From Streptomyces mutabilis (GTDB taxonomy: Bacteria; Actinomycetota; Actinomycetes; Streptomycetales; Streptomycetaceae): DNA of 64,000 nucleotides. Under the pieces are notes generated by a model, which ran no database searches, had not been told where the DNA came from, and saw only the letters and a program-made list of their open reading frames with translations. The translations under genes were made by a program, and so were the position numbers. The DNA is taken from assembly GCF_014649815.1 (NCBI RefSeq), contig NZ_BMTT01000001.1, positions 62,001-126,000 of the forward strand, given 5' to 3'. Positions 8,590-15,658 of this stretch are shown piece after piece. How positions within the stretch are numbered: position 1 is the stretch's first letter; each line of letters opens with the position of its first letter.

Positions 8590-9275
8590 GCCGGGCGCCA
8601 GGCAGGACGGCCCTCGGGCCGGTGACGCAGCGCTCGCGGACGAACGCGGACGTGGGCGAGGCGGTGTCCTGCATGGTGGTGACCGCTTCGCGGCTGGACG
8701 ACGGTCCCGTGATCCCGTCCCGCGATTCCCAGGCGGGCTAGGCCGTCGAGGGCCCAGTTGATGATGCCGGGCACTTCGGCGGCGAGCCGGCCGGTGAGGT
8801 TGGGGTCTCCCGGCCCGGCCACGACACGGTCATCTGTCGAGGACGGTGAATCGGGGGGCGATGATGGTCTTGCCGGAGCGGGAGGACCGACCATGAGACG
8901 GATCTCCCGCTGGTCCGGTGTGGCCGGACAGGTCGTAGCCGCACCACTCCTGCAGGGCGGCGACGGGCCTCGGGGTTGTCCGGCCGGACCCGCGCCAGGA
9001 GCCGTCCCCAGGTGGGCGCGGTGGCGTCCGGGTCGTAGGGGAACACGGGACGGAGACGTCGGAGCCCAGGCGGGGGCGTCCACCTCGGTGGGCAGCGGCA
9101 CGACGGCTACGAGGGCGTCGAACAGATCGCTGATCTTCTGCCGACGCAGCGATGTGCGGGCCCATGCGATGGCATTCGCGTCGTCGGGGTCGACCACGGT
9201 CAGGTCGGCGCCGCCAGGGTGACAGCCGACGCACACGGCTTGCCACCACGCGGCAGCCCACGGGGGGCGAGACGG
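8590..9275 (-). pseudogene. Decayed phage/plasmid-type (P4/D5 family) primase-helicase
   Basis: Minus-strand pieces in different frames read in order as a P4-family primase. They are WARTSLRRQKISDLFDALVAV (near 9150), FPYDPDATAPTWGRLLARV, AALQEWCGYDLSG, the Walker A remnant RSGKTIIAP near 8865, then LTGRLAAEVPGIINWALDG near 8770, and TMQDTASPTSAFVRERCVTG near 8650. The roughly 130 residues that normally lie between Walker A and the PGIINWALDGL segment are missing, so there is an internal deletion plus several frameshifts. No frame spans the gene. Such primases belong to phages and integrative plasmids. Function is lost. Confidence 0.7.
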
Positions 9276-9279
9276 GCGG

Positions 9280-9638
9280 GCGGGCTCGGTGGTGACGGCG
9301 CCCACGCGTGACACGCCGCTTGCTCGTCGTCCAGGGTGATCGGTCCGAGACGGCTGCCTTGCGGTGCCGGCACTCGCGGCCGACGGACTGGCCGTGCAGG
9401 GGCGCGCGGGCGCGGGCGGCGGTCCAGCCGATCTCGCTGATGATGCCGAGGGCGAGCGCGTACGCCTGGTCCGGCGCCCCGGCTCGGGCCGGTGGTCGGC
9501 GGTGACGTAGGGGCGGGCGCGCCGGCCGTCGCGGCTGGGGTACTGGCGCGCCGGGCCGGCGTCGAAGGCGGCGGACAGGGCGGCGGTGACGCGGTCGGCG
9601 TCGGCCGGGTCGGTCGGTTGAGACGCGGATTCGAACAC
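9280..9638 (-). pseudogene. Unidentified coding remnant upstream of the primase relic
   Basis: A GTG-started frame reads FESASQPTDPADADRVTAALSAAFDAGPARQYPSRDG with coding-like composition. It then shifts frame into QAYALALGIISEIGWTAAR near 9430. I do not recognise the family. It lies in line with the primase fragments, so it may be the same gene's N-terminus or a small element gene. The fragments are too short for an assignment, and the frame breaks argue for decay. Confidence 0.35.
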
Positions 9639-9809
9639 GTGGGTCCTGCTGCCGGGGCGCCAGCGGTCAGGTGATGAGGCAGCTCCTTCGTGACGACAGC
9701 GCCGGATGCTGCGCCCGCTGGCGGTGCCGGCTCACGCGCTTGCCGTGGCCGGGCTTGCGCGGCAATGCGCCGGCGGCGGTCGCACGAGGCTGCTCCGGCC
9801 CGACGCCTC

Positions 9810-9890
9810 TTCCTGCACAACGAGCGGCAGGAAGTGGAGGAGTACCGGTCGCACGTGACGGCGTTCGAGCTGCGGAAGTCGCTGCCGGTG
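9810..9890 (+). repeat. Displaced copy of the glnA2 3' end
   Basis: This copy encodes FLHNERQEVEEYRSHVTAFELRKSLPVL, against FLRNKRQEWEEYRSQVTAFELRKSLPVL in GlnA2. It has lost the stop codon (TTAG in place of CTGTAG), and its reading frame runs on into unrelated sequence. The flanks show no further GlnA similarity. The stretch from 9891 to 10364 shows no convincing gene beyond short frames. Confidence 0.8.
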
Positions 9891-10364
9891 TTAGTGCGCG
9901 GTTCGGCGGGCGCGTCCCGCTGCGGTGACGGAGGGGGCCGGCGGTCGAGGACAGCCGGCCCGCGCTGATGTGTCACTCCTGATGTGTCACTCTCCCCGAG
10001 CCGGGATTCGGCCCGGGGCCGCCGCCAAAACTCCCTCGAACCTGCACACCGTTCATCGCACGGTCGCACGGGAGGGCGATGGCGGAGCCGGACCGGGCCG
10101 ACGGTGTGCGTCGCGCCCCCGGGGACCCTCATAACCGGCAGGTAACGTGAAGATGCGGGCCCTTTCCCTGACCGCATTCGCACACTGATGAACGCGGCGG
10201 CGCTGAGAGTGAGCCGTCAACGGCGCGCGGATGGTCGGCCGTTCACCACCGTGCTTTGATCAGTGCGCGGCACGCCGGTGACCGGCTCCGGATCCCCCAC
10301 CCGGAGCGCGGGTGTGCGTGCCTCACCGCTCCCATTGTCTTTGGCACGAAAGGAAAGACCTGCC

Positions 10365-10598
10365 ATGAACTTCGTCCCCCAGGTCGAGACGGCTGAGATC
10401 TCCGACGCGGACCTGGACCAGGTGTCCGGCGGCAACATCGGCGTCGACGCCGGCGCGGCCGTCATGACGGCCGGCGGCAACTTCGGCGCCGGCCTCTACG
10501 CGGAGGTCGGCCCGCTCTCCGTCGGCACCGGCCTGGGCGCCGAGGCTGCCCTCGGCGGTGCCACGGCGCAGGGCCAGGCGCACACGACCATGGCCTGA
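10365..10598 (+). CDS. Orphan double-glycine leader peptide (RiPP/bacteriocin-type precursor)
   Basis: The 77-residue peptide has a leader ending in SDADLDQVSGG (Gly22-Gly23), the pattern recognised by GG-cleaving ABC-transporter peptidases and by class II lanthipeptide-type maturases. The predicted 54-residue core is rich in Gly and Ala and begins NIGVDAGAAVMTAGGN. It contains no cysteine, so it cannot form lanthionine. No modifying enzyme or C39-peptidase transporter is encoded nearby. AAAGGAAAG precedes the ATG at 10365; upstream in-frame starts lack a Shine-Dalgarno. A very strong terminator follows. Processing and role are unknown. Confidence 0.7.
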   Translation: MNFVPQVETAEISDADLDQVSGGNIGVDAGAAVMTAGGNFGAGLYAEVGPLSVGTGLGAEAALGGATAQGQAHTTMA

Positions 10599-10624
10599 GT
10601 CGCACGGCCGACGTGCGCTGACTG

Positions 10625-10673
10625 CAGGAGGACGGGGTTCCGAACCGGCTCGGTTCGGGACCCCGTCCTCCTG
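10625..10673. terminator. Very strong hairpin after the GG-leader gene
   Basis: A roughly 22-bp stem: CAGGAGGACGGGGT pairs with ACCCCGTCCTCCTG, continued by CCGAACC/GGTTCGG through one G-U pair, with a 5-nt loop. It begins 27 bp after the stop codon. Confidence 0.85.
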
Positions 10674-10734
10674 TCCGTGCGCCGGTCACCACCCGCGACG
10701 GGTGAGCGTCCGGCGGTGTGGGTACCCGGGGCCC

Positions 10735-10830
10735 ATGTTCTTCTTCTTCAGCAACCGGATCGGATGCATCGGCTCGCTGATCCTCAGCGCCGTGGCGACC
10801 GTCGTCCTGATCCTCCTCCTCAGCCGCTGA
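10735..10830 (+). CDS. 31-residue hydrophobic membrane peptide
   Basis: The short frame reads MFFFFSNRIGCIGSLILSAV and then ATVVLILLLSR: one transmembrane helix with a short FSNR N-terminus and a single Cys. I recall similar SNR-x-G-C-x-GSL mini-proteins in many streptomycetes, which argues for a real gene, but there is no experimental role I can name. The Shine-Dalgarno is weak, and the third codon positions are mostly G/C. A hairpin 48 bp after the stop separates it from the convergent DUF3618 gene. Confidence 0.6.
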   Translation: MFFFFSNRIGCIGSLILSAVATVVLILLLSR

Positions 10831-10877
10831 CCACCGCGTCGGCCCCACGAGCCGCAAAGGCGGCGCCGGACGTGCGG

Positions 10878-10916
10878 ACCCCCGCCCTCGGCCCGCAGCA
10901 GCCGAAGGGCGGGGGT
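10878..10916. terminator. Bidirectional terminator between convergent genes
   Basis: ACCCCCGCCCTCGGC at 10878-10892 pairs with GCCGAAGGGCGGGGGT at 10901-10916 with one bulged base. It lies between the 31-residue peptide gene and the end of the DUF3618 gene. Confidence 0.75.
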
Positions 10917-10939
10917 TCTTCCTCGGTGGGCAGGGGTTC

Positions 10940-11644
10940 TCAGCCGGGCCCGGCACGGTGCCGGGCCTCGTCCGCGAGCTGCCGGCCGGAGTCCCGGGCC
11001 TGCTCGGTCACCTTGCCGCCCTGCCCGCGTGCCTCCTCCTGGGTGGTGCGGGCGGCCTGAGTCGCGGTGTCCTTCATGTCCGCGGCCGCCTCCTGGGTCA
11101 CTTCCTTCGCGCCTTCCTTCAGGTGCTGCGCGGACTCGGCGGCGGCCTGCTTCACCGGTTCCATGGCCTCGCTCTGCATCAGCTCGGAGGCCTTCCGCCG
11201 CTCGATGCGGGAAGTGGGCAGCAGCGACGAGGCCAGCACCCCGACCCCGAAAGCGACCACGCCGGCCGCCAGGGGGTTGCCCTGGGTCTGGCTGCGGGCC
11301 ATGTCGGGCGTCTGCTGCACGGCGTGTCCCGCCTGCTCGGCCACGTCGCGCGCGGTACCGGCGGCCTGTCCCGCCGCGTCCCGGGCCGAATCGACCGCCC
11401 GCCCGGTTCCCTCCTGCAGCGAACCGGCCGCCGACTGCGTGGTGTCCCGTACGCCGTGTGCCGCGTACGAGGCCGTGCCCATGACACGCTCGCGCATGCC
11501 GGACACCGCGCCGCGCATCCGTGCGCTGCGGCGCCGGGCCACGCGCCGGGGACTGGTCCGGTCGGCGAGCCGGTCCACGTCCGTGGCCAGCCGGCCGCGG
11601 GTGGCCTCGATCTCGGCCCTCATCTGGTCGGGTGACGTACCCAT
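10940..11644 (-). CDS. DUF3618 domain protein
   Basis: The 234-residue protein starts MGTSPDQMRAEIEATRGRLATDVDRLADRTSPRRVARRR, the DUF3618 signature of an acidic/amphipathic helix followed by a basic patch. A long Ala/Gln/Glu-rich helical region with repeated AQ-type segments follows. One hydrophobic helix (LAAGVVAFGVGVLASSLLP) lies near residue 130. The C-terminal KEGAKEVTQEAAADMKDTAT segment resembles LEA-like repeats. The likely place is the inner membrane. It is the last gene of a three-gene operon and overlaps the stop of the holin-like gene. Function is unknown; such operons are commonly stress-induced in actinobacteria. Confidence 0.8.
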   Translation of the reverse strand: MGTSPDQMRAEIEATRGRLATDVDRLADRTSPRRVARRRSARMRGAVSGMRERVMGTASYAAHGVRDTTQSAAGSLQEGTGRAVDSARDAAGQAAGTARDVAEQAGHAVQQTPDMARSQTQGNPLAAGVVAFGVGVLASSLLPTSRIERRKASELMQSEAMEPVKQAAAESAQHLKEGAKEVTQEAAADMKDTATQAARTTQEEARGQGGKVTEQARDSGRQLADEARHRAGPG

Positions 11645-12051
11645 TCCGCGTTCTCCTTCATGGTTTCGACGGTTCGCTCCGGTTTCGGCGACACGGTCTT
11701 CATCCGCTCCCGGCCCTTCAGGTAGAGCACGGCGGCGGCGATGCCCCAGAGCACGGCGACGATGAGGGCCGCCCAACCGCCGTCGATGGCGTTGGCCAGG
11801 CCGAACATCGCGGCCAGTGAGACGAAGAGCAGGACCATGTAGCCCGCGAAACCGGCGCCGCCGAACATTCCGGCGGCCTTCCCGGCCCGGCTCGCCTCGT
11901 CCCTCACTTCCGCCTTGGCGAGCTCGACCTCCTGCCGGAAGAGGGTCTGCAGATCCGCGGTGACCGCGGACAGCAGGTGGCTCATGGACCGGTCCTGCTC
12001 CCGGGGCTCCTGGTGCGCTCCCGTGCCTCGGAGGGGAGAGATGGTCGCCAT
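11620..12051 (-). CDS. Phage-holin-superfamily (PF07332-like) membrane protein
   Basis: A 143-residue protein. The cytoplasmic amphipathic segment LLSAVTADLQTLFRQEVELAKAEVRDEA (about 25-50) is followed by two transmembrane helices (GYMVLLFVSLAAMFGLAN and WAALIVAVLWGIAAAVLYL) separated by a short loop, and then by the basic tail LKGRERMKTVSP. This is the layout of actinobacterial proteins annotated as putative holins, which sit with DUF3618 genes and are not phage-derived lysis genes. It starts 1 nt after the upstream stop and overlaps the downstream start by 25 nt, so it is clearly cotranscribed. Confidence 0.8.
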   Translation of the reverse strand: MATISPLRGTGAHQEPREQDRSMSHLLSAVTADLQTLFRQEVELAKAEVRDEASRAGKAAGMFGGAGFAGYMVLLFVSLAAMFGLANAIDGGWAALIVAVLWGIAAAVLYLKGRERMKTVSPKPERTVETMKENAEWVRHPTR

Positions 12052-12052
12052 C

Positions 12053-12730
12053 TCACACCTCCGGATGTCCACGGCCCGGGAGCAGGTGCCCGACGGTCGG
12101 CGGCACGGACGGCGGCGCGGGGGTCTCCTCCGCGGGGATCGCCGGGGAGCCGGTCGACACGGACCGCGGTTCCGTCGGGCCACCCTCGGCCACACCGCGG
12201 TCGGTCGTCGTGGCGGGGCCGCCCGGCCCGGCCTCGTCGGCTTGGGAGGCGGCTCCCGCCGCCTTCGGCAGCCGGCCGGCGGCCAGCCCGGCCAGCAGTG
12301 CCGCGCCCAGGAAGGCGCCGGGCCGCCGCTGGGCGAATTGCCGCAGGTCACCGACGATTCCGTCGACGCCCCGCTCGTCCAGGTAGTCGGCGGCCTTGCT
12401 GCCTCGGTCCGCCGCGTGGACCACCAGGCTTCGGGCCGGAGAATCGTCCTGTGCGTGCGCGGCCAGACCCGAGAGGTCGCTCGCCCACTGACGCAGTTGG
12501 CCTGCGGCGCGCTTGGCCTGCTCCTCGGCCTCGCCCATCGCACGGCTCCGCAGGTCCTCCAGGACCGTGCCCGCCTGCTGGCGTGCCTCGCCCGCCACGG
12601 AGCGGGCCTGCTCCGCGGCCGTTCCCGCCACCTGGCTCGCGGCCTGTTTGGCCTGGTCGGCCGTGGCGGACGTCTCTGTCCTCGCCTTCTGTTTGGTGGC
12701 CCCGGTTCCGGTCTGTACGGACTCACTCAT
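12053..12730 (-). CDS. Ala/Gln-rich helical membrane-associated protein, first gene of the DUF3618 operon
   Basis: The 225-residue protein consists mostly of a long predicted helix rich in Ala, Gln, Glu and Lys (QKARTETSATADQAKQAAS...). A hydrophobic glycine-zipper-like segment (PGAFLGAALLAGLAAGRLP, about residues 140-158) and a disordered Pro/Thr-rich C-terminus follow. I recognise no catalytic motif. It resembles proteins placed upstream of holin-like and DUF3618 genes in other streptomycetes. A Shine-Dalgarno, CGAGGAG, precedes the ATG. The three genes probably act together in the envelope; this is inference from context. Confidence 0.7.
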   Translation of the reverse strand: MSESVQTGTGATKQKARTETSATADQAKQAASQVAGTAAEQARSVAGEARQQAGTVLEDLRSRAMGEAEEQAKRAAGQLRQWASDLSGLAAHAQDDSPARSLVVHAADRGSKAADYLDERGVDGIVGDLRQFAQRRPGAFLGAALLAGLAAGRLPKAAGAASQADEAGPGGPATTTDRGVAEGGPTEPRSVSTGSPAIPAEETPAPPSVPPTVGHLLPGRGHPEV

Positions 12731-13208
12731 CGGCGGTGCTCCTCGTCGCATGTCCTGCGTGCGGTCCCCGTGTCCCGGATGGCCCGGCGGGTTGCCGGGA
12801 CCGGGCGTCTCACGTGACCGTCCGTCTTCTTTCGGGTGGCCACTTAGTCGCTTATGACACGTTTTGGCCAGCTATTGTTCGACGAGGAGCGCGAATTCGC
12901 AGGGTGACGAATGCAGTACGTTGGGTAGCTGGCCGAGTTGTGGCCGTCCCACCGCACGCTCCCCCGGGCAGAGGGGCGGATGACAGAAGCGACCTGGAAC
13001 CGCCGCCCCGTTGCTCCGCCGTGGTACATCAGCCCTCGCCGCACGGGCGGCGTCCGCGACGAGCAGCGTTGCGTACGGGCTCGACTCCCCATCTCAGAGC
13101 CTTCGGTGAGGCGCGATGAGCAGAAGTCCGCGCACCGTTCACAGGCCGAGCCCGACGAAAGGCCCGGCTCCGTCCACGAGTTGGGATCGAGGCCCGGAAC
13201 CGGCTCCG
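12731..13208. other. 478-bp gap without a gene; promoter region of the DUF3618 operon
   Basis: I see no supported gene. An AT-richer island at 12841-12930 contains the palindrome GCGAATTCGC (12891-12900) and an inverted repeat GGCCAGCTA (12866-12874) / TAGCTGGCC (12926-12934). These are candidate promoter elements for the minus-strand operon. Confidence 0.4.
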
Positions 13209-14084
13209 TCACGCCACCGGGTGACGGCCCAGCAGCGAGGTCAGGACGGCCTCCGCGTGGGTCCACAGCAGGGCGCCGCCGATACCGGGGACGACTCGGC
13301 GGCGGGCGCCGGGGATGCGGGTGGCGAGGAAGGCGCCCCGGTCGGGTGAGTGACCGGTGTCGTGTTCGCCGTACCAGATGTCCACCGGAACGGTGATCCG
13401 GTCGAGGGCGAACGGCCACCGACCCATCGCGAGGACCGTGTCACGGGCGTACCCGGCCGCCGCGCCCTGGGCGAATCCCTCGGCCAGGGCGCGGCGGTAG
13501 GCGGCCGAGAAGTCGCGGTCCCGGTACACGGCGAGGTCGCGGTCCTGGCTGCCGTCCGTGACCAGGCTCCACATCGCGTCCGCGTCGAAGCGGGCGAAGA
13601 ACTCCTCGGCACCGGACGCGTCCTGCACGGCCCGTGCGGTCAGGACGCGCAGCTCCGTCGGCAGGGCGGCGGCGAACTCGGGTGCCGCCACCTCGTCGGC
13701 GGCCGAGACCAGGGACAGCGCGGCGGCCGCACCGGCCTGCGCGCAGGCCAGGGCGAACGGGGCGCCCTGCGAATTGCCCACCACGGCGGGAACTCCCAGG
13801 CCCCGCAGGCCGCACAGCGCCCGCACGTCGGCCGCGAAGTCGGCGAAGGTCCGGCCCGGGGCGGGCGTGGACACGCCCAGTCCGGGGCGGTCCACGGAGA
13901 CCAGGCGGACGCCGAGCGCCTCCACGACGCCGGCACCGAAGCCGAGCCGGCGGCTCGTGGCCGCGCCGGGGCAGAGCAGGACCGGCACGCCGTCGGGTGG
14001 GCCCCACTCGGCCCAGCCGAGCAGACGCCCGCCGGGCAGGCGAGTTGCACCGAGGCGGGCTGGGGCGGAGACCAGGGCGGTCAT
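13209..14084 (-). CDS. Alpha/beta hydrolase
   Basis: A 291-residue alpha/beta-hydrolase-fold enzyme. The oxyanion region VLLCPGAATSRR precedes the nucleophile elbow VGNSQGAP (Ser near residue 105). An acidic residue in WYGEHDTGH and a His in LLWTHAEAVL complete a plausible catalytic triad. A helical cap is inserted after the nucleophile. Substrate is unknown; members include esterases and haloperoxidase-like enzymes. The ATG at 14084 follows GAGGATGCGGGGC; the alternative ATG at 14093 overlaps that Shine-Dalgarno. A 200-bp gap with no clear gene separates it from the upstream MFS gene. Confidence 0.85.
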   Translation of the reverse strand: MTALVSAPARLGATRLPGGRLLGWAEWGPPDGVPVLLCPGAATSRRLGFGAGVVEALGVRLVSVDRPGLGVSTPAPGRTFADFAADVRALCGLRGLGVPAVVGNSQGAPFALACAQAGAAAALSLVSAADEVAAPEFAAALPTELRVLTARAVQDASGAEEFFARFDADAMWSLVTDGSQDRDLAVYRDRDFSAAYRRALAEGFAQGAAAGYARDTVLAMGRWPFALDRITVPVDIWYGEHDTGHSPDRGAFLATRIPGARRRVVPGIGGALLWTHAEAVLTSLLGRHPVA

Positions 14085-14286
14085 GCCCCGCATCCTCACA
14101 CCGGGCATGCGGGCTTCGCACGCGGATTTCCACGGCCCGGCATCCCCGCGCAGCATTCGGACCGGACGAACGAGGGGTTCGACTACGACTTCTCCGAGGT
14201 GCTGAAGGACCGCGCCGAACCGAGGGCGGAAGGAAACAGAACTGGACGGGAGGGGAACAGGGGCGCCGGCATCGGCACCCCAGCCG

Positions 14287-15513
14287 TCACCGCCGTACCG
14301 CCTCCGCCTCCTCCGGCACGTGCCCCGCGACGACACGCTCCCGCCCGGACACCGCGGCGTCGGCGCCCCGGCGCCGGTCCACCGCCCACGCCGCGCCCGC
14401 GACCGCCAGCCCGAGCACCGCGAGCCCCGCGCCCGCCGTGGCCGGGGAGGTGACGCCGAAGCCCGCGGCCAGGGCGAGGCCGCCGATCCAGGCGCCGCCG
14501 GCGTTGGCGAGGTTGAAGGCGGCCTGGTTGGCCGAGGAGGCGAGAGAGGGGGCCGCCGCGGCCTTCTCCATGACCATGAGCTGGAGGGGGGAGCCGGTGA
14601 TGAAGGCGGCCATGCCGAGCAGGGCGACCGCGCCGGCCGCCGCCACCTCCGAGCGCATCAGGAGCGGGAAGAGGGCCAGGACCAGGACGAGGGAGACCAG
14701 GCCGCCGAAGAGGGTGCCGCGCAGGGAGTGGTCGGCCAGCCGGCCGCCCAGCAGGTTGCCCGCGGTGGCGCCGACGCCGAACAGGGCCAGCAGCAGCGTC
14801 ACGCTGGCCTCGGCGAAGCCGGCGGCGTCCGTGAGCATCGGCGTGATGTAGCTGTACGCCGCGAAGAGCGCGCCGAAGCCCGCGACCGTCGTACCGAGGG
14901 CGAGCCAGACGGGGACGGAGCGCAGGGCGGCCAGTTCGCCGCGCAGGCCCGTGGTGGGGGCGGGCGCGTTCTCGCGCGGGATCAGGGCGACCAGCGCCGC
15001 TATCGCCACGACGCCGATCGCGCTCACGCCGAGGAAGGTCGCCCGCCAGCCGAGCTGCTGGCCCATGGCGGTGGCGGCGGGGACGCCGACGATGTTGGCG
15101 ACGGTGAGGCCCAGGAACATCAGGGAGACGGAGCGGGCCTTGCGTTCCGGCGCGACCATGCCGGTGGCGACCACCGCGCCGACGCCGAAGAAGGCGCCGT
15201 GCGGCAGGCCGCTGACGAAGCGGGCGGCGAGGAGGGAGACCTCTCCGGGGGCGAACGCGGACAGCGCGTTGCCGGCCACGAAGAGGGCCATCAGCGCGAT
15301 CAGGACCGTGCGGCGGGACATCCGCGCGGTCGCCGCCGCGAGCAGCGGGGCGCCGATGACGACGCCGAGCGCGTACGCCGAGACCAGGTGGCCGGCGCTG
15401 GGGATCGAGATGTTCAGGTCGTCCGCGACATCGGGCAGCAGGCCCATCATCACGAACTCGGTGGTACCGATGCCGAAGGCGCCCACGGCAAGGGCGAGCA
15501 GGGCCAGGGGCAT
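14287..15513 (-). CDS. MFS transporter, DHA1 (AraJ/Cmx-like) drug exporter
   Basis: The protein has 408 residues and twelve predicted helices. The N-terminal GAFGIGTTEFVMMGLLPDVA is typical of AraJ/CmlR-type DHA1 exporters. Motif A-like sequence follows helix 2 (AAATARMSRRTVLIALMALF), and helix 5 carries the antiporter motif region GWRATFLGVSAIG. Proton-coupled efflux of small hydrophobic compounds is likely; the substrate is unknown. The ATG has only a distant AAAGGCGAG. A hyphenated palindrome, TGTTCC-N5-GGAACA, lies about 50 bp upstream and may be a repressor site. Confidence 0.88.
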   Translation of the reverse strand: MPLALLALAVGAFGIGTTEFVMMGLLPDVADDLNISIPSAGHLVSAYALGVVIGAPLLAAATARMSRRTVLIALMALFVAGNALSAFAPGEVSLLAARFVSGLPHGAFFGVGAVVATGMVAPERKARSVSLMFLGLTVANIVGVPAATAMGQQLGWRATFLGVSAIGVVAIAALVALIPRENAPAPTTGLRGELAALRSVPVWLALGTTVAGFGALFAAYSYITPMLTDAAGFAEASVTLLLALFGVGATAGNLLGGRLADHSLRGTLFGGLVSLVLVLALFPLLMRSEVAAAGAVALLGMAAFITGSPLQLMVMEKAAAAPSLASSANQAAFNLANAGGAWIGGLALAAGFGVTSPATAGAGLAVLGLAVAGAAWAVDRRRGADAAVSGRERVVAGHVPEEAEAVRR

Positions 15514-15563
15514 GAAGGTCTCGCCTTTCGAGAGCGGAGGTGTGCGTACGGGACGCTTCGCTA

Positions 15564-15580
15564 TGTTCCCGTACGGAACA
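15564..15580. promoter_or_regulatory. Hyphenated palindrome upstream of the MFS gene
   Basis: TGTTCC-CGTAC-GGAACA, with 6-bp arms, lies in the promoter region of the MFS gene at 15513. It is a candidate operator for a TetR-type or similar repressor not encoded next to it. Confidence 0.4.
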
Positions 15581-15658
15581 AAGTCTCTCAGGGCGAGTAT
15601 TCCGCCAGGTGACGCGCGGGTTTCCGGCAGCCGCTCAGATGGGGCTGAGCAGGGACTT

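Larger units (their letters stand above)
7797..9890. mobile_element. Relic of an integrated element bounded by glnA2 3'-end repeats
   Basis: Direct repeats of the glnA2 3' end bound about 2.1 kb that holds a WGxxGxxG peptide gene and a decayed phage/plasmid primase gene. Elements using tyrosine integrases often insert at gene 3' ends and rebuild the gene with their own copy, leaving a displaced copy at the far end, which is what this layout resembles. No integrase, excisionase or transfer gene remains, so the assignment is inference. A duplicated gene fragment without integration is the alternative. Confidence 0.5.

Noticed and set aside
9810-9890. A second glutamine synthetase gene
   Set aside because: Only about 27 codons of similarity exist, with no GS sequence upstream and no stop at the right place.
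11620-12051. A prophage lysis cassette suggested by the holin-like protein
   Set aside because: No endolysin or phage genes are nearby, and this protein family accompanies DUF3618 genes in normal actinobacterial chromosomes.
14085-14286. A small gene between the hydrolase and the MFS gene (plus frame with GFDYDFSEVLKD)
   Set aside because: No start with a Shine-Dalgarno and no coding-like continuation; it is probably promoter or spacer sequence.
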